Under the pieces are notes generated by a model. That model was given only the letters and a program-made list of their open reading frames with translations, searched no databases and was not told where the DNA came from. From the NCBI GenBank assembly GCA_002361625.1, contig DETL01000001.1:41821-67974 (forward strand): a DNA stretch of 26,154 nt, in the 5' to 3' direction. This document shows positions 1 to 9,056 of this stretch, piece by piece (the stretch's first letter is position 1; every line of letters starts with the position of its first letter). A program made the position numbers and the translations under genes. This DNA comes from Bacteroidales bacterium UBA3289. GTDB taxonomy: Bacteria > Bacteroidota > Bacteroidia > Bacteroidales > UBA932.

Positions 1-1550
1 GGGAAGTCGATCCACTCGGGATGGCCGAATTCGTTGCCCATGAAATTCAGGTAGCCGTCGCCGGCGGTCGCGGCCGTCACCAGACGGATCATCTTGTGCA
101 GGGCAATGCCGCGGTCCACGACCGGATTCTGGGACTCCATGTTCATGGAGAAGTACATCTCCTTGTCCATCAATCTGAATATCAGCGTTTTGTCGCCAAC
201 GAGCGCCTGATCGTGGCACTCGGCGTAGGAGATGGTTTTCTCGTCGGCGCGCTTGTTGGTAAGGTTCCACCAGAGGTCGCCCACGCTCCACTGCTCGTCG
301 GTACGTTCCTTGACGAGCTTGATCCAGTAGTCGGCGACGCCCATGGACATCCGGAAGTCGAAGCCCACGCCGCCCGCATCGAGGGGGGCGGCCAGGCCGG
401 CCATGCCGGAGACGTCCTCCGCGATGGTGAACCCGGCGGGATTCATCTCATGGACCAGGATATTGGCCAGGGCCAGGTAGGTGACGGCATTCTCGTCCAC
501 CCCCTGGTTGAAGTAATTGTCATAGCCGATGAAATCCTTCCCGAGCCCATGGTCCCAGTAGAGCATGGAGGTCACCCCGTCGAAGCGGAAACCGTCGATA
601 TGGTATTCCTCGATCCAGTATTTCACGTTGGAGAGCAGGTAGTACTTCGTCTCGTCCTTGCCGTAGTCGAAACAGCGGGAGCCCCAGGCGGGGTGGCGGC
701 CCTGGGGACCGGAATAGAAATAAAGATGGTCCGTACCGTCGAAGAGCGAGAGTCCTTCCGCCTCATTGTCCACGCTGTGGCTGTGGACGATGTCCATCAC
801 CACTGCGATGCCCTTCCCGTGGGCGTCGTCCACCAGGCGCTTGAACTCCTCGGGCGTGCCGAAACGGGAACTCAGGGCGTAGAAGTTGGACACCTGATAG
901 CCGAAGGAGCCATAGTAGGGATGCTCCTGCAAGGCCATGATCTGCAGGGTGTCGTACCCGAGTTTCTTCACCTTGGGAAGGACCGTGGTGCGGAATTCCT
1001 CGAAGGTCGCGACCTTCTCCTGCTCGGAGGACATGCCGATATGGCATTCATAGATCATCGGATGGGGACGCTTCCCGGCGTGCCCATGCTTCCAGACATA
1101 CTTCTCGTCCGGGTCCCAGACCTGCGCGGCAAAGGCCTTCGTCACCTCGTCCTGGACGGCGCGGGTGGTGTAGGACGGCAGGCGTTCCCCGCCCCCGCCG
1201 GGCCACTCGATGAAAAGCTTGTACAGCTCCCCGTGGCGCAGGAAGAAGGACGGAAGCGACAGTTCCCAGTTGCCGCCGCCCAGGGGCTTCAGGGCATAGG
1301 CGTCCGTGCGTTTCCAGTTGTTGAAATCGCCGATCAGGTAGATCTTCGTCGCATTCGGCGCCCACTCGCGGAACACCCACGAGCCGTCGGCGCACTTGTG
1401 CAGGCCGTAATACATGTGGTTGTTCACGGCATCCTTCAGGAGACCGTCGCCGGCGATATGCCGCCGCATGCCTTCGATACGGGCATGACGCGCCTCGATC
1501 GCCTCCCTGTAGGGCGCGAGGTACGGATCGGTTTCGAATATCTTCTTCAT
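1..1550 (-). CDS. glgB: 1,4-alpha-glucan branching enzyme, partial (3' end outside window)
   Basis: GH13 glycogen branching enzyme. It cuts alpha-1,4 glucan chains and rejoins them by alpha-1,6 links in cytoplasmic glycogen synthesis. About 516 codons are present and the frame is open to the window edge. An N-terminal CBM48-like region (about 55-130) contains REWAPNA and GDFNNW. The GH13 motifs follow in order: DIVHSHS (about 253-259), FRFDGV with nucleophile Asp about 324, AEDVSGM with acid/base Glu about 378, then AECHDQAL. The last visible residues read NFMGNEFGHPEW. These motifs match the eukaryote-type (GBE1-like) subfamily better than E. coli GlgB. The start at 1550 overlaps the xseB stop as ATGA, which suggests translational coupling. 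The missing C-terminal part should be the all-beta amylase domain. Confidence 0.95.
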   Translation of the reverse strand, partial: MKKIFETDPYLAPYREAIEARHARIEGMRRHIAGDGLLKDAVNNHMYYGLHKCADGSWVFREWAPNATKIYLIGDFNNWKRTDAYALKPLGGGNWELSLPSFFLRHGELYKLFIEWPGGGGERLPSYTTRAVQDEVTKAFAAQVWDPDEKYVWKHGHAGKRPHPMIYECHIGMSSEQEKVATFEEFRTTVLPKVKKLGYDTLQIMALQEHPYYGSFGYQVSNFYALSSRFGTPEEFKRLVDDAHGKGIAVVMDIVHSHSVDNEAEGLSLFDGTDHLYFYSGPQGRHPAWGSRCFDYGKDETKYYLLSNVKYWIEEYHIDGFRFDGVTSMLYWDHGLGKDFIGYDNYFNQGVDENAVTYLALANILVHEMNPAGFTIAEDVSGMAGLAAPLDAGGVGFDFRMSMGVADYWIKLVKERTDEQWSVGDLWWNLTNKRADEKTISYAECHDQALVGDKTLIFRLMDKEMYFSMNMESQNPVVDRGIALHKMIRLVTAATAGDGYLNFMGNEFGHPEWIDF

Positions 1551-1735
1551 TCCTTATCCAGTTTGTCAATCTTTTCCTTTACCGTCCGGAGATACTCCCG
1601 GCACTGCCTGAGGAGCGCATTGCTGCGGCTCACCAGCGCGTCGATGTCGTCCAGCCTGGTCGCCGGGTCCTCCACCTTGGCGGCGATCGCCTCGAGCTCC
1701 TCCACCGCCTTCGCGTAATCGAACTTTTCTTCCAT
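1547..1735 (-). CDS. xseB: Exodeoxyribonuclease VII small subunit
   Basis: Small subunit of ExoVII, which degrades single-stranded DNA together with XseA. The protein has 62 residues, normal for XseB. It is a helical hairpin starting MEEKFDYAKAVEELEAIA, followed by the family pattern of a Glu/Asp-rich turn and a Leu-rich second helix (DDIDALVSRSNALLRQC). It begins 3 bases after the xseA stop and its TGA overlaps the glgB ATG, so xseA-xseB-glgB should be one transcript. The pairing with xseA is the strongest support, because the protein is too short for firm recognition alone. Confidence 0.93.
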   Translation of the reverse strand: MEEKFDYAKAVEELEAIAAKVEDPATRLDDIDALVSRSNALLRQCREYLRTVKEKIDKLDKE

Positions 1736-1738
1736 ATC

Positions 1739-3070
1739 CTATGCTGTGTTTTTCTGGTCTTCCTTCTCGGTGAACACTTCGTCCACTTTCGCCGTGAGCG
1801 CGCCGTCGCTGAACCTGACGCCGATCCGGTCCCCCACCCGCACGCGGTCCACCGTCTTGAGCACCTTGTTGTCGGAGCCGGTCACGAGGACATAGCCGAG
1901 TCCCAGGATGTTCCGGGGGTCGGACGCCTTGATCAGGGCCTCCTTCAGGGCGAGGGCCGATATTTCCTGGCCGATCCGGGCGCCGGCGGCGAACTGCAGC
2001 CGATGGGCGGCACCGTCGGAGAGGCGCACGAGGGCGCTGTATTTCTGCGTAAGTCCCAGCCGGATACGGGTGACACGCGCCTGGACCGTCTGCTCCTCCT
2101 GATGCACCCGCCGGACGAGTCCGAGGCGGATGCGTCCCGCCAGGGCGTCGCAGCGCCGGGACATGGCGCCGAGCCGGTCGGCCACGGCCTGGCGCACCCG
2201 TGTTTCCAAAGCATCCAGCATCGCATCCTCCTCCGCATACACGTCCAGGAACAGGTCCGCCAGGGCCGTCGGGGTCTTGACGAAGCGGTTCGCGACCATG
2301 TCGGCGATGTGGAAATCCCGGTCATGGCCGATGGCCGTCACCACCGGCACCGGACAGGTCGCAATCGCGACGGCGAGGTCGTAGTCGTCGAAGCAGGACA
2401 GGTCCATCTCCGAGCCGCCGCCGCGGAGGATGAGGATGGCGTCGTACGCCTCCTCCTGCGCCTCCAGGAGGGCGGAAATAATGGAGGCCGGCGCCTGCTC
2501 GCCCTGCATCAGTGCCTCGTACAGGTCCAGCCGGAACGCGTAACCCGCCTCGTTCTCCAGCAGATGGCGGCGGAAGTCGCCATAGCCCGCAGCGGTCTTG
2601 GACGTGATGACGGCAAGCCGGTACGGAAGCGGCGGAAGGACGAGTTCCTTCTGCATGTCCAGGTATCCGCCGGCAGTCAGCCGTTCGATGGCCTTTTTCT
2701 TCTCGAGGGCCTGTGCCCCCGCCGTGAAGGCCGGGTCGATGTCATCGACAAAGAGGGTAATGCCGTAAAGCTCGCTGAAATTCACCTGCACCCGCACGAG
2801 GACCGTGAGGCCGGCCTGGAGCGTCTGCCCGGTTTCCTTTTCGAAGAAGGCCTTGAGCTGCGGGAACTGCCATTTCCAGATCATGGCCCGGATATCGGCC
2901 ACCTGCCTGCCCCGCACCGTCTCGCTGAGGTTCAGGTAGCAGTGACCGTTGGCCCGGGGACTCCAGGAACTGATTTCCCCTTTCACCCAATACTTGTCCG
3001 GGAAGGCGTCCGAGACCCCTTCCTTCACCATGGCAAGCAATTCCGACAACTCCAGATAATCCTTCCGCAT
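1739..3070 (-). CDS. xseA: Exodeoxyribonuclease VII large subunit
   Basis: Catalytic subunit of ExoVII, 443 residues, normal for the family. Residues 1-110 form the OB-fold that binds single-stranded DNA (WVKGEISSW, YLNLSE). The catalytic domain follows with AVITSKTAAGYGDF (about 153-166), the glycine motif RGGGSEMDLSCFDD (about 216-229), AIGHDRDFHIAD (about 246-257) and TPTALADLF (about 266-274). A long helical segment follows, consistent with the coiled coil that binds XseB copies. It is the first gene of the xseA-xseB-glgB unit. A -7-like TATATTTG box lies at 3093-3100, about 22 bases before the start, in the 63-base gap to the outer-membrane barrel gene. Confidence 0.96.
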   Translation of the reverse strand: MRKDYLELSELLAMVKEGVSDAFPDKYWVKGEISSWSPRANGHCYLNLSETVRGRQVADIRAMIWKWQFPQLKAFFEKETGQTLQAGLTVLVRVQVNFSELYGITLFVDDIDPAFTAGAQALEKKKAIERLTAGGYLDMQKELVLPPLPYRLAVITSKTAAGYGDFRRHLLENEAGYAFRLDLYEALMQGEQAPASIISALLEAQEEAYDAILILRGGGSEMDLSCFDDYDLAVAIATCPVPVVTAIGHDRDFHIADMVANRFVKTPTALADLFLDVYAEEDAMLDALETRVRQAVADRLGAMSRRCDALAGRIRLGLVRRVHQEEQTVQARVTRIRLGLTQKYSALVRLSDGAAHRLQFAAGARIGQEISALALKEALIKASDPRNILGLGYVLVTGSDNKVLKTVDRVRVGDRIGVRFSDGALTAKVDEVFTEKEDQKNTA

Positions 3071-3092
3071 AGGCCATACCGTTCCGACCTCA

Positions 3093-3100
3093 CAAATATA
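3093..3100 (-). promoter_or_regulatory. Putative -7 box upstream of xseA
   Basis: Read on the minus strand the sequence is TATATTTG, an exact match to the Bacteroidota -7 consensus TAnnTTTG. It would put the transcript start near 3090 and leave a leader of about 20 bases. No TTTG -33 box is found at the expected 19-21 base spacing, so support is partial. Confidence 0.45.
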
Positions 3101-3133
3101 AACAAAATCTGTGGAAAAAATCGGCCGGCCCCG

Positions 3134-4948
3134 TCAGAAAGCCCACTTGATACCCAGCACGGAAATGCGCCGGTTCAGGCGCACCTCTTCCGTCCAGAAC
3201 TCCTGCATTTCCTCCGACCAGAAACTGCTTTCGGTCTTCTGGTCCAGCAGTTCGCGTTCCCGCAGGTACAGGGTAAACTTCTTGAATTTTTTCTGCACGT
3301 AGGCGTTCAGTTCGCAGTATCCCTTGAAAATGGTAAAGAACGTGGCCACCTTGCTCTGATACTTGGCATCGGCCCCTACGGTCCACCCCTTGCCCAGATC
3401 GGCCGCGACGTCGGTGGTCAGTTTCCAGTCGAAACTCTTCTTCACCTCACCGGTGGACCGGGCCGTACGCAAGGATTGATTGTAAGTGACACCGGCGTTT
3501 GCCGTGATGACCTTCCCCCGCCACCCCAGTGCCTGGGAGAGGCCCACCGACCGGCTGTCCGCCGCATTCAGCCACTCGAACACCTTGTACTCACGGCCTT
3601 CGATCTCCATGTTGGACCAGGTCTGGTCGATCTCATCCTTCACATTCCTGTAGCTGACGCCCGACTGGGAGAAGAACCGGTTGTGCGTGTACCTGTAATC
3701 CACGCCGTAGAGGCGTGTCCGGGGCGAAATGAGATGCTCATTCCCTCGGTACAGCTGGTCCAGATAGCCGGCCGTCCGGTCGTACCAGCATATCTTGAGA
3801 TAGTCCGGATGACTGACGCTCAGCACGTTCCTGAAAGTGAGGATGTGATTCGGGGAGAGGGTCCATTTCACCTGCGCCTTCCCTACCGGATACACACCCT
3901 TGATCCGCAGCGGCTGCGCATGCGTGTCGTCGTTGAGACGGCGGGCGAACACCTGTCCGGCATAATCGGCATGGGCCTCGACGCTTTCCCACTTGAAATC
4001 GACGCCGACGTAAGGCTCGGTCCGTACAACCAGGTAATTGAAGCTCTCCCGCAGGCGGAGGGAATCCCGCCAGTATTCCTCGCTGTCACTCTCGGACAGG
4101 ACGTCGGTATGGGTGGCGCCGCTGTTCCGGTCCAGCGTCTGGAGGGCCGCAACGCGCATGCCGCCCGTCAGCTTCATCGGGGTGGTGGCCTCCAGAACGG
4201 TTTGCTGGAAGTGGATGTCTCCGTCCAGTTGCAGGTCCAGGTTGCTGGGAGTGATGCGGTATCGCCAGGCATAGCCGGTCATGTCCTCCACGTCCAGCAT
4301 GGTTCCCGTTCCGTCCGAGGCCGCATCGTCACCCGCCTTGAGCACGATCCAGGTGTTGACCTTCTGGTTGCCGGTCGCCTGGAAGGAGAAGGAACTCTGC
4401 AGGATGCTTTGTCCTCCATTCAGGCTTCTGAAGGTGTTGAAACCGGCTCCCACCTTGTGCTCGTCCATCTTGGGCAGCTCATAATAATAGGAGAAACGCT
4501 GGGCGTTTTCCGAATAATCCTCATTCAGGGAGACGGTGTGGTTTTCGCCCTGATCATGCTTATACTGGTAAGACAGCCAGGCGGAAAACCGCCTTTCCCG
4601 GGACGGCGTCCAGGAAAAATCGCTCCGGACACCGGCGGAAAGGGGCATGGTCCCGGACGCCTTATAGACGGCCCCCAGTTTCTCGTTCTTGTACGAGGCG
4701 CGGAAAGTCTCCGTCGTCTTGGGCTCCCATTTTCCTTCCACCCGGTTGTTCCAGGTGAACTTGTCGGATTTGTAATTGAGCAGGAAAACGCCCTGCGTAA
4801 GCCCATGGAACATGGGCACTTCGTCATTGACCTCGTCGCTCCGCATGCCTCCGAATCCGGCGGACAGGTCCACGCCACCGCTCCATTGCGCCCGGAGCGG
4901 GACGGAGCAGGACAGGAAGACGAGAAGCAGGAAGGCGAGTTTACGCAT
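3134..4948 (-). CDS. Outer-membrane beta-barrel protein (PF14905-like), function unknown
   Basis: 604 residues beginning with a clear signal peptide (MRKLAFLLLVFLSCSVPLRAQ, cut after AQ). The rest alternates polar and aromatic residues in strand-length units, with many Y/W/F and R/D/E pairs, and ends in the aromatic residue of GIKWAF, as outer-membrane barrels do. It looks like the barrel portion of Bacteroidota TonB-receptor relatives (outer membrane protein beta-barrel family), but no plug or carboxypeptidase-like N-terminal domain is present, so TonB-dependent transport cannot be claimed. It lies 28 bases after der in the same direction and is probably the last gene of that run. The specific substrate or role is unknown. 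Confidence 0.8.
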   Translation of the reverse strand: MRKLAFLLLVFLSCSVPLRAQWSGGVDLSAGFGGMRSDEVNDEVPMFHGLTQGVFLLNYKSDKFTWNNRVEGKWEPKTTETFRASYKNEKLGAVYKASGTMPLSAGVRSDFSWTPSRERRFSAWLSYQYKHDQGENHTVSLNEDYSENAQRFSYYYELPKMDEHKVGAGFNTFRSLNGGQSILQSSFSFQATGNQKVNTWIVLKAGDDAASDGTGTMLDVEDMTGYAWRYRITPSNLDLQLDGDIHFQQTVLEATTPMKLTGGMRVAALQTLDRNSGATHTDVLSESDSEEYWRDSLRLRESFNYLVVRTEPYVGVDFKWESVEAHADYAGQVFARRLNDDTHAQPLRIKGVYPVGKAQVKWTLSPNHILTFRNVLSVSHPDYLKICWYDRTAGYLDQLYRGNEHLISPRTRLYGVDYRYTHNRFFSQSGVSYRNVKDEIDQTWSNMEIEGREYKVFEWLNAADSRSVGLSQALGWRGKVITANAGVTYNQSLRTARSTGEVKKSFDWKLTTDVAADLGKGWTVGADAKYQSKVATFFTIFKGYCELNAYVQKKFKKFTLYLRERELLDQKTESSFWSEEMQEFWTEEVRLNRRISVLGIKWAF

Positions 4949-4976
4949 GCGGACAGCCCGGGCAACAGGAAGGCCG

Positions 4977-6284
4977 TTACTTCGCCCGGGTGTACACCTG
5001 GATGGGACAGCCGGTAAAGTCGAAATGCTGCCGGAGCTTGTTTTCCAGGAAGCGCTTGTAAGGATCCTTCACCCACTGCGGAAGATTGCAGAAGAAAGCG
5101 AACTGGGGCGTCCGGGTCGGAAGCTGGGTGACGTACTTGATCTTGATGTACTTGCCCTTCCAGGCCGGCGGCGGATAATTCTCGATCTCGGGGAGCATCG
5201 CGTCGTTGAGCTCCGAGGTGGGGATGCGGCGCTTCATGTTCTCCGCCACATGGGCGGCGGCGTTCAGGACCTCCAGGATGCGCTGCTTGTTGATCACGGA
5301 GGTGAACACGATCGGGATGTCGTTGAACGGGGCCAGGCGGGCCTTCAGGGCCTCGGTGTAGTCGCGCATCGTGTTGGACTCCTTCTCGAAGAGGTCCCAC
5401 TTGTTCACCACGATGACGCAGCCCTTGCGGTTCTTCTGGATGATGTTGAAGATGTTCATGTCCTGCGCCTCCATCCCGAGGGTGGCGTCGATCATGAGGA
5501 TGCACACGTCGGAATGCTCGATGGTGCGCATGGCCCGGAGGACGGAGTAGAACTCCAGGTCCTCGGTGACCTTGGCCTTGCGGCGCATGCCGGCGGTGTC
5601 CACGAGGACGAACTCGTGGCCGAACTTGTTGTAGTAGGTGGAGATGGAGTCGCGGGTGGTCCCGGCAACGGGCGTCACGATGTTGCGTTCCTCGCCCAGC
5701 AGGGCGTTCGTCATGGAGGACTTGCCCACGTTCGGCCGGCCCACGATGGCGATGTGCGGGAGGTCGGAATGGTCGTCCTCGGCCGTCGCGTCCTCGGGCA
5801 GCACGCGGACGATCTCGTCCAGGAGGTCGCCGGTGCCCGATCCGTTGGCGGCGGAGATGCTCCACACCTCGCCCAGGCCCAGCCCGTAGAAGTCGTAGGC
5901 ATCGTACATCTTCTCGCCCGAATCGACCTTGTTCACGCACAGGACGACGGGCTTCTTGCTGCGGCGCAGCAGGTCCGCGATCTCCGAGTCGTAATCGGTG
6001 ATGCCGGTGGCGGCCTCGCACATGAACAGGATCACGTCGGCCTCCTCCACGGCGATGACCACCTGACGGCGGATGGCGTCTTCGAAGACGTCGTCGGAGT
6101 TGGAGGTATAACCGCCGGTATCGACCACCGAGAATTCGGTGCCGCACCATTCACACTTGCCATAATGGCGGTCACGGGTCACGCCCGCGGTCTCATCGAC
6201 AATTGCCTGACGCATGCCCACGAGACGGTTGAAAAGGGTGGATTTGCCGACATTCGGCCGGCCCACGATCGCTACTAATGCCAT
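4977..6284 (-). CDS. der: Ribosome-assembly GTPase Der (EngA)
   Basis: Tandem GTPase needed for 50S subunit maturation. It has 435 residues, normal for Der. First G domain: GRPNVGKS (8-15), DTGG (55-58), NKVD (118-121). Second G domain: GRPNVGKSS (182-190), DTAGMRRKAK (229-238), NKWD (294-297). A C-terminal KH-like domain follows and ends CPIQVYTRAK. Both Walker motifs are intact. The gene starts 6 bases after the upstream sulfatase-family gene ends, so read-through from that operon is likely. A TATCTTTG box over the end of that gene might give additional transcription. Confidence 0.97.
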   Translation of the reverse strand: MALVAIVGRPNVGKSTLFNRLVGMRQAIVDETAGVTRDRHYGKCEWCGTEFSVVDTGGYTSNSDDVFEDAIRRQVVIAVEEADVILFMCEAATGITDYDSEIADLLRRSKKPVVLCVNKVDSGEKMYDAYDFYGLGLGEVWSISAANGSGTGDLLDEIVRVLPEDATAEDDHSDLPHIAIVGRPNVGKSSMTNALLGEERNIVTPVAGTTRDSISTYYNKFGHEFVLVDTAGMRRKAKVTEDLEFYSVLRAMRTIEHSDVCILMIDATLGMEAQDMNIFNIIQKNRKGCVIVVNKWDLFEKESNTMRDYTEALKARLAPFNDIPIVFTSVINKQRILEVLNAAAHVAENMKRRIPTSELNDAMLPEIENYPPPAWKGKYIKIKYVTQLPTRTPQFAFFCNLPQWVKDPYKRFLENKLRQHFDFTGCPIQVYTRAK

Positions 6285-6290
6285 AATCCG

Positions 6291-7817
6291 TTAATTTTCC
6301 GCAAAGATACACATTGTTTCGTCAAAAACGGGACTTTCTATCCCGAAGAAATCCAGCACCGAGTGAAAGACGTGATGCTGGCCCACTTTTTCGAGCGGTT
6401 TCACGTGGAGGGAGGAGTCGGACGTCCAGACCACGAAGGGGATCTCGATCTGCTCCCGGGGGGCCATCGCAAAGGGGACCCCGTGCATGTAGAGGTTGTT
6501 CTCGCCCAGGGACTCGCCGTGGTCGGAAACGAAGAGGACGCAGCCCCGGCGGTCCGGGATGTTCCGCAGCGTTTCGATGACCGAATGGACGATCCAGTCC
6601 TGATAGACGATGCTGTTGTCGTACGCGTTGAAGAGTTCCTGCTGACTTACCTTGGACATCTCCACAGTGCTGCTGACAGGAGTGAACACCTCGAATTCAG
6701 GAGGATAATTCGTATTGTACGCCGGTCCGTGGTTCGTATAGCCGTGAATGACGACGAACACCTTGTCCGCCTCGCTCGCAAGGATGTCCTCGCGGAGCCC
6801 GGCCAGCAGGATGCCGTCATACCGGTCGTCTTCTTCCGGGAACCGGCCCTTCAGATCGCTCTTGTGGTAATACTTTTCGGTATGGACCGGCGGTTCGCCC
6901 CAGTTGCTCGTGCGCCAGGAGACGTCCACGCCGGCACGCTGGAGGTAGTTCGGCAGGATCTCGTAAAGCTCGTCCTTGTCGTAAGGCTCCAGGATAGCTT
7001 TCACCCCCGCCATGGTGTAAGTGGCGGAAGCATCGGCCTTCAGGGCTACGACGGAATCCCGGGAGGTATAGGGATTCGTCTCCTTCCCGTAGCCATAGAG
7101 GGAGAAATGGTCCTGCCGGGCCGATTCGCCGATGACCAGGACACAGACGTCGCGGGAGTCCGAGACGGCCGTCACGTCCGGAAGCGGGATCTCTTCCACC
7201 GCCTTGCGCTTTTCAGCGCCCAGGTAGCGGAAGGTATTGACCGTATAGGACCAGGGTGCGAGGAGACTCCCCAGCACCGGGGCGTTCCGGTCGATCCAGG
7301 GCCAGTTCTTCATGTTGCCGAAGGCGACGGCAAGAAGAAGGACAACGCAGGTGCCCACCGTGCCCAGGAACCGCTTCCAGGAGCCGTACCGGAGCTTGCG
7401 GCCGAAGACATAGATACAGAGGATGACGCACCCGAGCAGCACGTACAGGATGAAAGACCAGGAGAAGAAGCCCGAGGCCTCGGAGTACTGCGTATGGATG
7501 ACATTGCCCATCATCTCGTCGGTCACGAGCACGTCATACGTGTTCACGAAATAGAGCATCACGGCATCCCCGAACAGGGTGAACGCCACGATGCACTTGC
7601 CCACGAAACGGAACAGGTACACCAGCAGGTAGTACAGCAGGAAGTCCAGGACCAGCAGCAGGACGGCTGCGCTGACCGTGAGGATGACGCCGTTCGCGCC
7701 TCCCTCCAGGCTCTGCCGCAGCTGCCGGAAGAAGGGCCCGTGGAACACCGCCACCGTAAATACGCTCAGCGTCAGGCTCCAGATGGCCAGGCTGGTCTTT
7801 TCCTTGAACAGGCTCAT
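6291..7817 (-). CDS. Membrane sulfatase-family phosphoethanolamine transferase-like enzyme
   Basis: Resembles EptA/CptA-type enzymes, which move phosphoethanolamine from phosphatidylethanolamine onto lipid A or core sugars at the periplasmic face. 508 residues from the chosen start. About five membrane helices occupy residues 10-170. The periplasmic alkaline-phosphatase-fold domain has VLVIGESARQDHFSLYGYG (about 226-244), HGYTNHGPAY (about 358-367) and FVSDHGESLGE (about 429-439), with a further His in MHGVPF. Ser232 occupies the position where EptA has its Thr nucleophile. The start at 7817 is preferred over an ATG 21 bases upstream because it overlaps the previous stop as ATGA. Donor and acceptor are not known from sequence, so it could also be another lipid phospho-head-group transferase. 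Confidence 0.78.
   Translation of the reverse strand: MSLFKEKTSLAIWSLTLSVFTVAVFHGPFFRQLRQSLEGGANGVILTVSAAVLLLVLDFLLYYLLVYLFRFVGKCIVAFTLFGDAVMLYFVNTYDVLVTDEMMGNVIHTQYSEASGFFSWSFILYVLLGCVILCIYVFGRKLRYGSWKRFLGTVGTCVVLLLAVAFGNMKNWPWIDRNAPVLGSLLAPWSYTVNTFRYLGAEKRKAVEEIPLPDVTAVSDSRDVCVLVIGESARQDHFSLYGYGKETNPYTSRDSVVALKADASATYTMAGVKAILEPYDKDELYEILPNYLQRAGVDVSWRTSNWGEPPVHTEKYYHKSDLKGRFPEEDDRYDGILLAGLREDILASEADKVFVVIHGYTNHGPAYNTNYPPEFEVFTPVSSTVEMSKVSQQELFNAYDNSIVYQDWIVHSVIETLRNIPDRRGCVLFVSDHGESLGENNLYMHGVPFAMAPREQIEIPFVVWTSDSSLHVKPLEKVGQHHVFHSVLDFFGIESPVFDETMCIFAEN
6302..6309 (-). promoter_or_regulatory. Possible internal -7 box before der
   Basis: TATCTTTG on the minus strand fits TAnnTTTG and would start a transcript near 6299, 15 bases before der. 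It lies inside the last codons of the upstream gene and has no -33 box at the right spacing, so it may be chance coding sequence. Confidence 0.3.
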
Positions 7818-9046
7818 CCTTTCAGGTATTTCCACCAAAGGCCCAGGGTGGCCACGACGAGGCCCAGGACCAGGAGATTGTACAGGACGGTCAGGAGCCA
7901 GTTGATGGGCTGGGGTTCCTCGTTGAAGGGGCTCTCCTGCACCGATGCGTCATAGCGGGCGAAGGGATTCGTGTAAATCACCGCGCCGTCCGGGAAGAAG
8001 GCGGTCAGGCGCGCGAAATGGTCCTCCGGCCGGAATGCATAGGCGATGCTGTCACTCTTTTCCACGAGGGCGAGCGTCCGGTGGTCCTGTCCGTTCACGC
8101 GGATGCTGTCCGCCGGGGCCGACAGTTTCATATACACCGTCCCGCGGTCCAGGCCGATGTCCTCGATAAACGGTAACTCCCTGTTCTTCGCATACTTGAC
8201 ATCCCAATCACCGTCGCCGTAATTGGGGACGCGCATGGAGTAGAAGCAGCCGTTCCGCAGATTCGCCAGGATGTCCTCATACCGGCCCGACGGGGTGCAC
8301 AGGAAATTGCAGCGGATGCCGATCTGCCAATGGTTCTGCGGATGGTGGAGGTCGTCGTTCGCCACGCCGTAACTGTAATGCCCGGCGCTGAGCGCCCAGT
8401 CCCAGTACTCGTTTTCCGTGCCGATGTGGGTGTCCAGCTCGGTCAATTCGTACCCGGAGAGTTTCGCCATGTGGTCCTCCGACATCCCCACGGTCCGGTA
8501 GGGATGGTTGATCTGCACGATGTCCGCCCCCTTGGCCAGGCGGTCCAGTTCGAACTGTTTCTGGCTCGCGAGCAGCGGGAGCAGCGGGTCCCAGTGCTTC
8601 ACCCGGTCGCTTCCGAACACCAGCTTGTGGAACTTGAACGGGCTGTAGCCCTGCTCGTACACATTGACCTGGAGCGTGGAATCGAACGGATGGGCCGTGA
8701 TCTCGTTGTGGTTGGAGAAGGTGACGATATCGTAACCCAGTTTCCTGTAGGCGTCGTACACCTCCTGCGGCCAGGCCTCGCTCTCGTTGGGCGGGAAGGG
8801 GCCCTTGACCCGCGTGTGGGTATGGAGACTCGCCCGCTTCCAGCAGTACGCCGTGTCCAGGTCCCGGTACGGATTGTAAATGTCATCGCCGGCAAAGGGG
8901 GCGGGAGCGCGGAAATCATAGATCGGGCTCACGCCTGTCACCAGGATAGCAAGAAACAGCAGGAATAGGATACTGACGAGAACCTTGAGCAGGCCCCGAA
9001 GGAGCCTGCCCAATGGTTTTACATCTCTGGAAGAGGTTGATTTCAT
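7814..9046 (-). CDS. Membrane-anchored PHP-domain phosphoesterase-like protein
   Basis: 410 residues from the chosen start (MKSTSS). One membrane helix lies near residues 21-38 and a second at the C-terminus (about 383-405), so the middle is probably periplasmic. The middle has PHP-type metal-site motifs in order: SLHTHT (His75, His77), FSNHNE (about 110-115), INHPYR (His181) and ANDDLHH (Asp231, Asp232, His234, His235). PHP domains are metal-dependent phosphoesterases, and the real substrate cannot be read here. An in-frame ATG at 9094 would overlap the previous gene by 38 bases, so the start at 9046, 10 bases after that gene, is preferred. Its stop overlaps the EptA-like gene as ATGA, which links the two functionally. 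Confidence 0.75.
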   Translation of the reverse strand: MKSTSSRDVKPLGRLLRGLLKVLVSILFLLFLAILVTGVSPIYDFRAPAPFAGDDIYNPYRDLDTAYCWKRASLHTHTRVKGPFPPNESEAWPQEVYDAYRKLGYDIVTFSNHNEITAHPFDSTLQVNVYEQGYSPFKFHKLVFGSDRVKHWDPLLPLLASQKQFELDRLAKGADIVQINHPYRTVGMSEDHMAKLSGYELTELDTHIGTENEYWDWALSAGHYSYGVANDDLHHPQNHWQIGIRCNFLCTPSGRYEDILANLRNGCFYSMRVPNYGDGDWDVKYAKNRELPFIEDIGLDRGTVYMKLSAPADSIRVNGQDHRTLALVEKSDSIAYAFRPEDHFARLTAFFPDGAVIYTNPFARYDASVQESPFNEEPQPINWLLTVLYNLLVLGLVVATLGLWWKYLKG

Positions 9047-9056
9047 AGTAGTTACG

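Noticed and set aside
2003..5017. A plus-strand open frame of about 1004 codons opposite xseA and the outer-membrane barrel gene
   Set aside because: Its product is low-complexity and has no family motif, while the opposite strand encodes recognisable proteins across its whole length. Such frames are expected in high-GC DNA with strong third-position bias. The same holds for the plus frames at 21-1718, 4776-6278, 6363-7955, 11065-13182 and 20062-21708 and the minus frame at 17785-19074.
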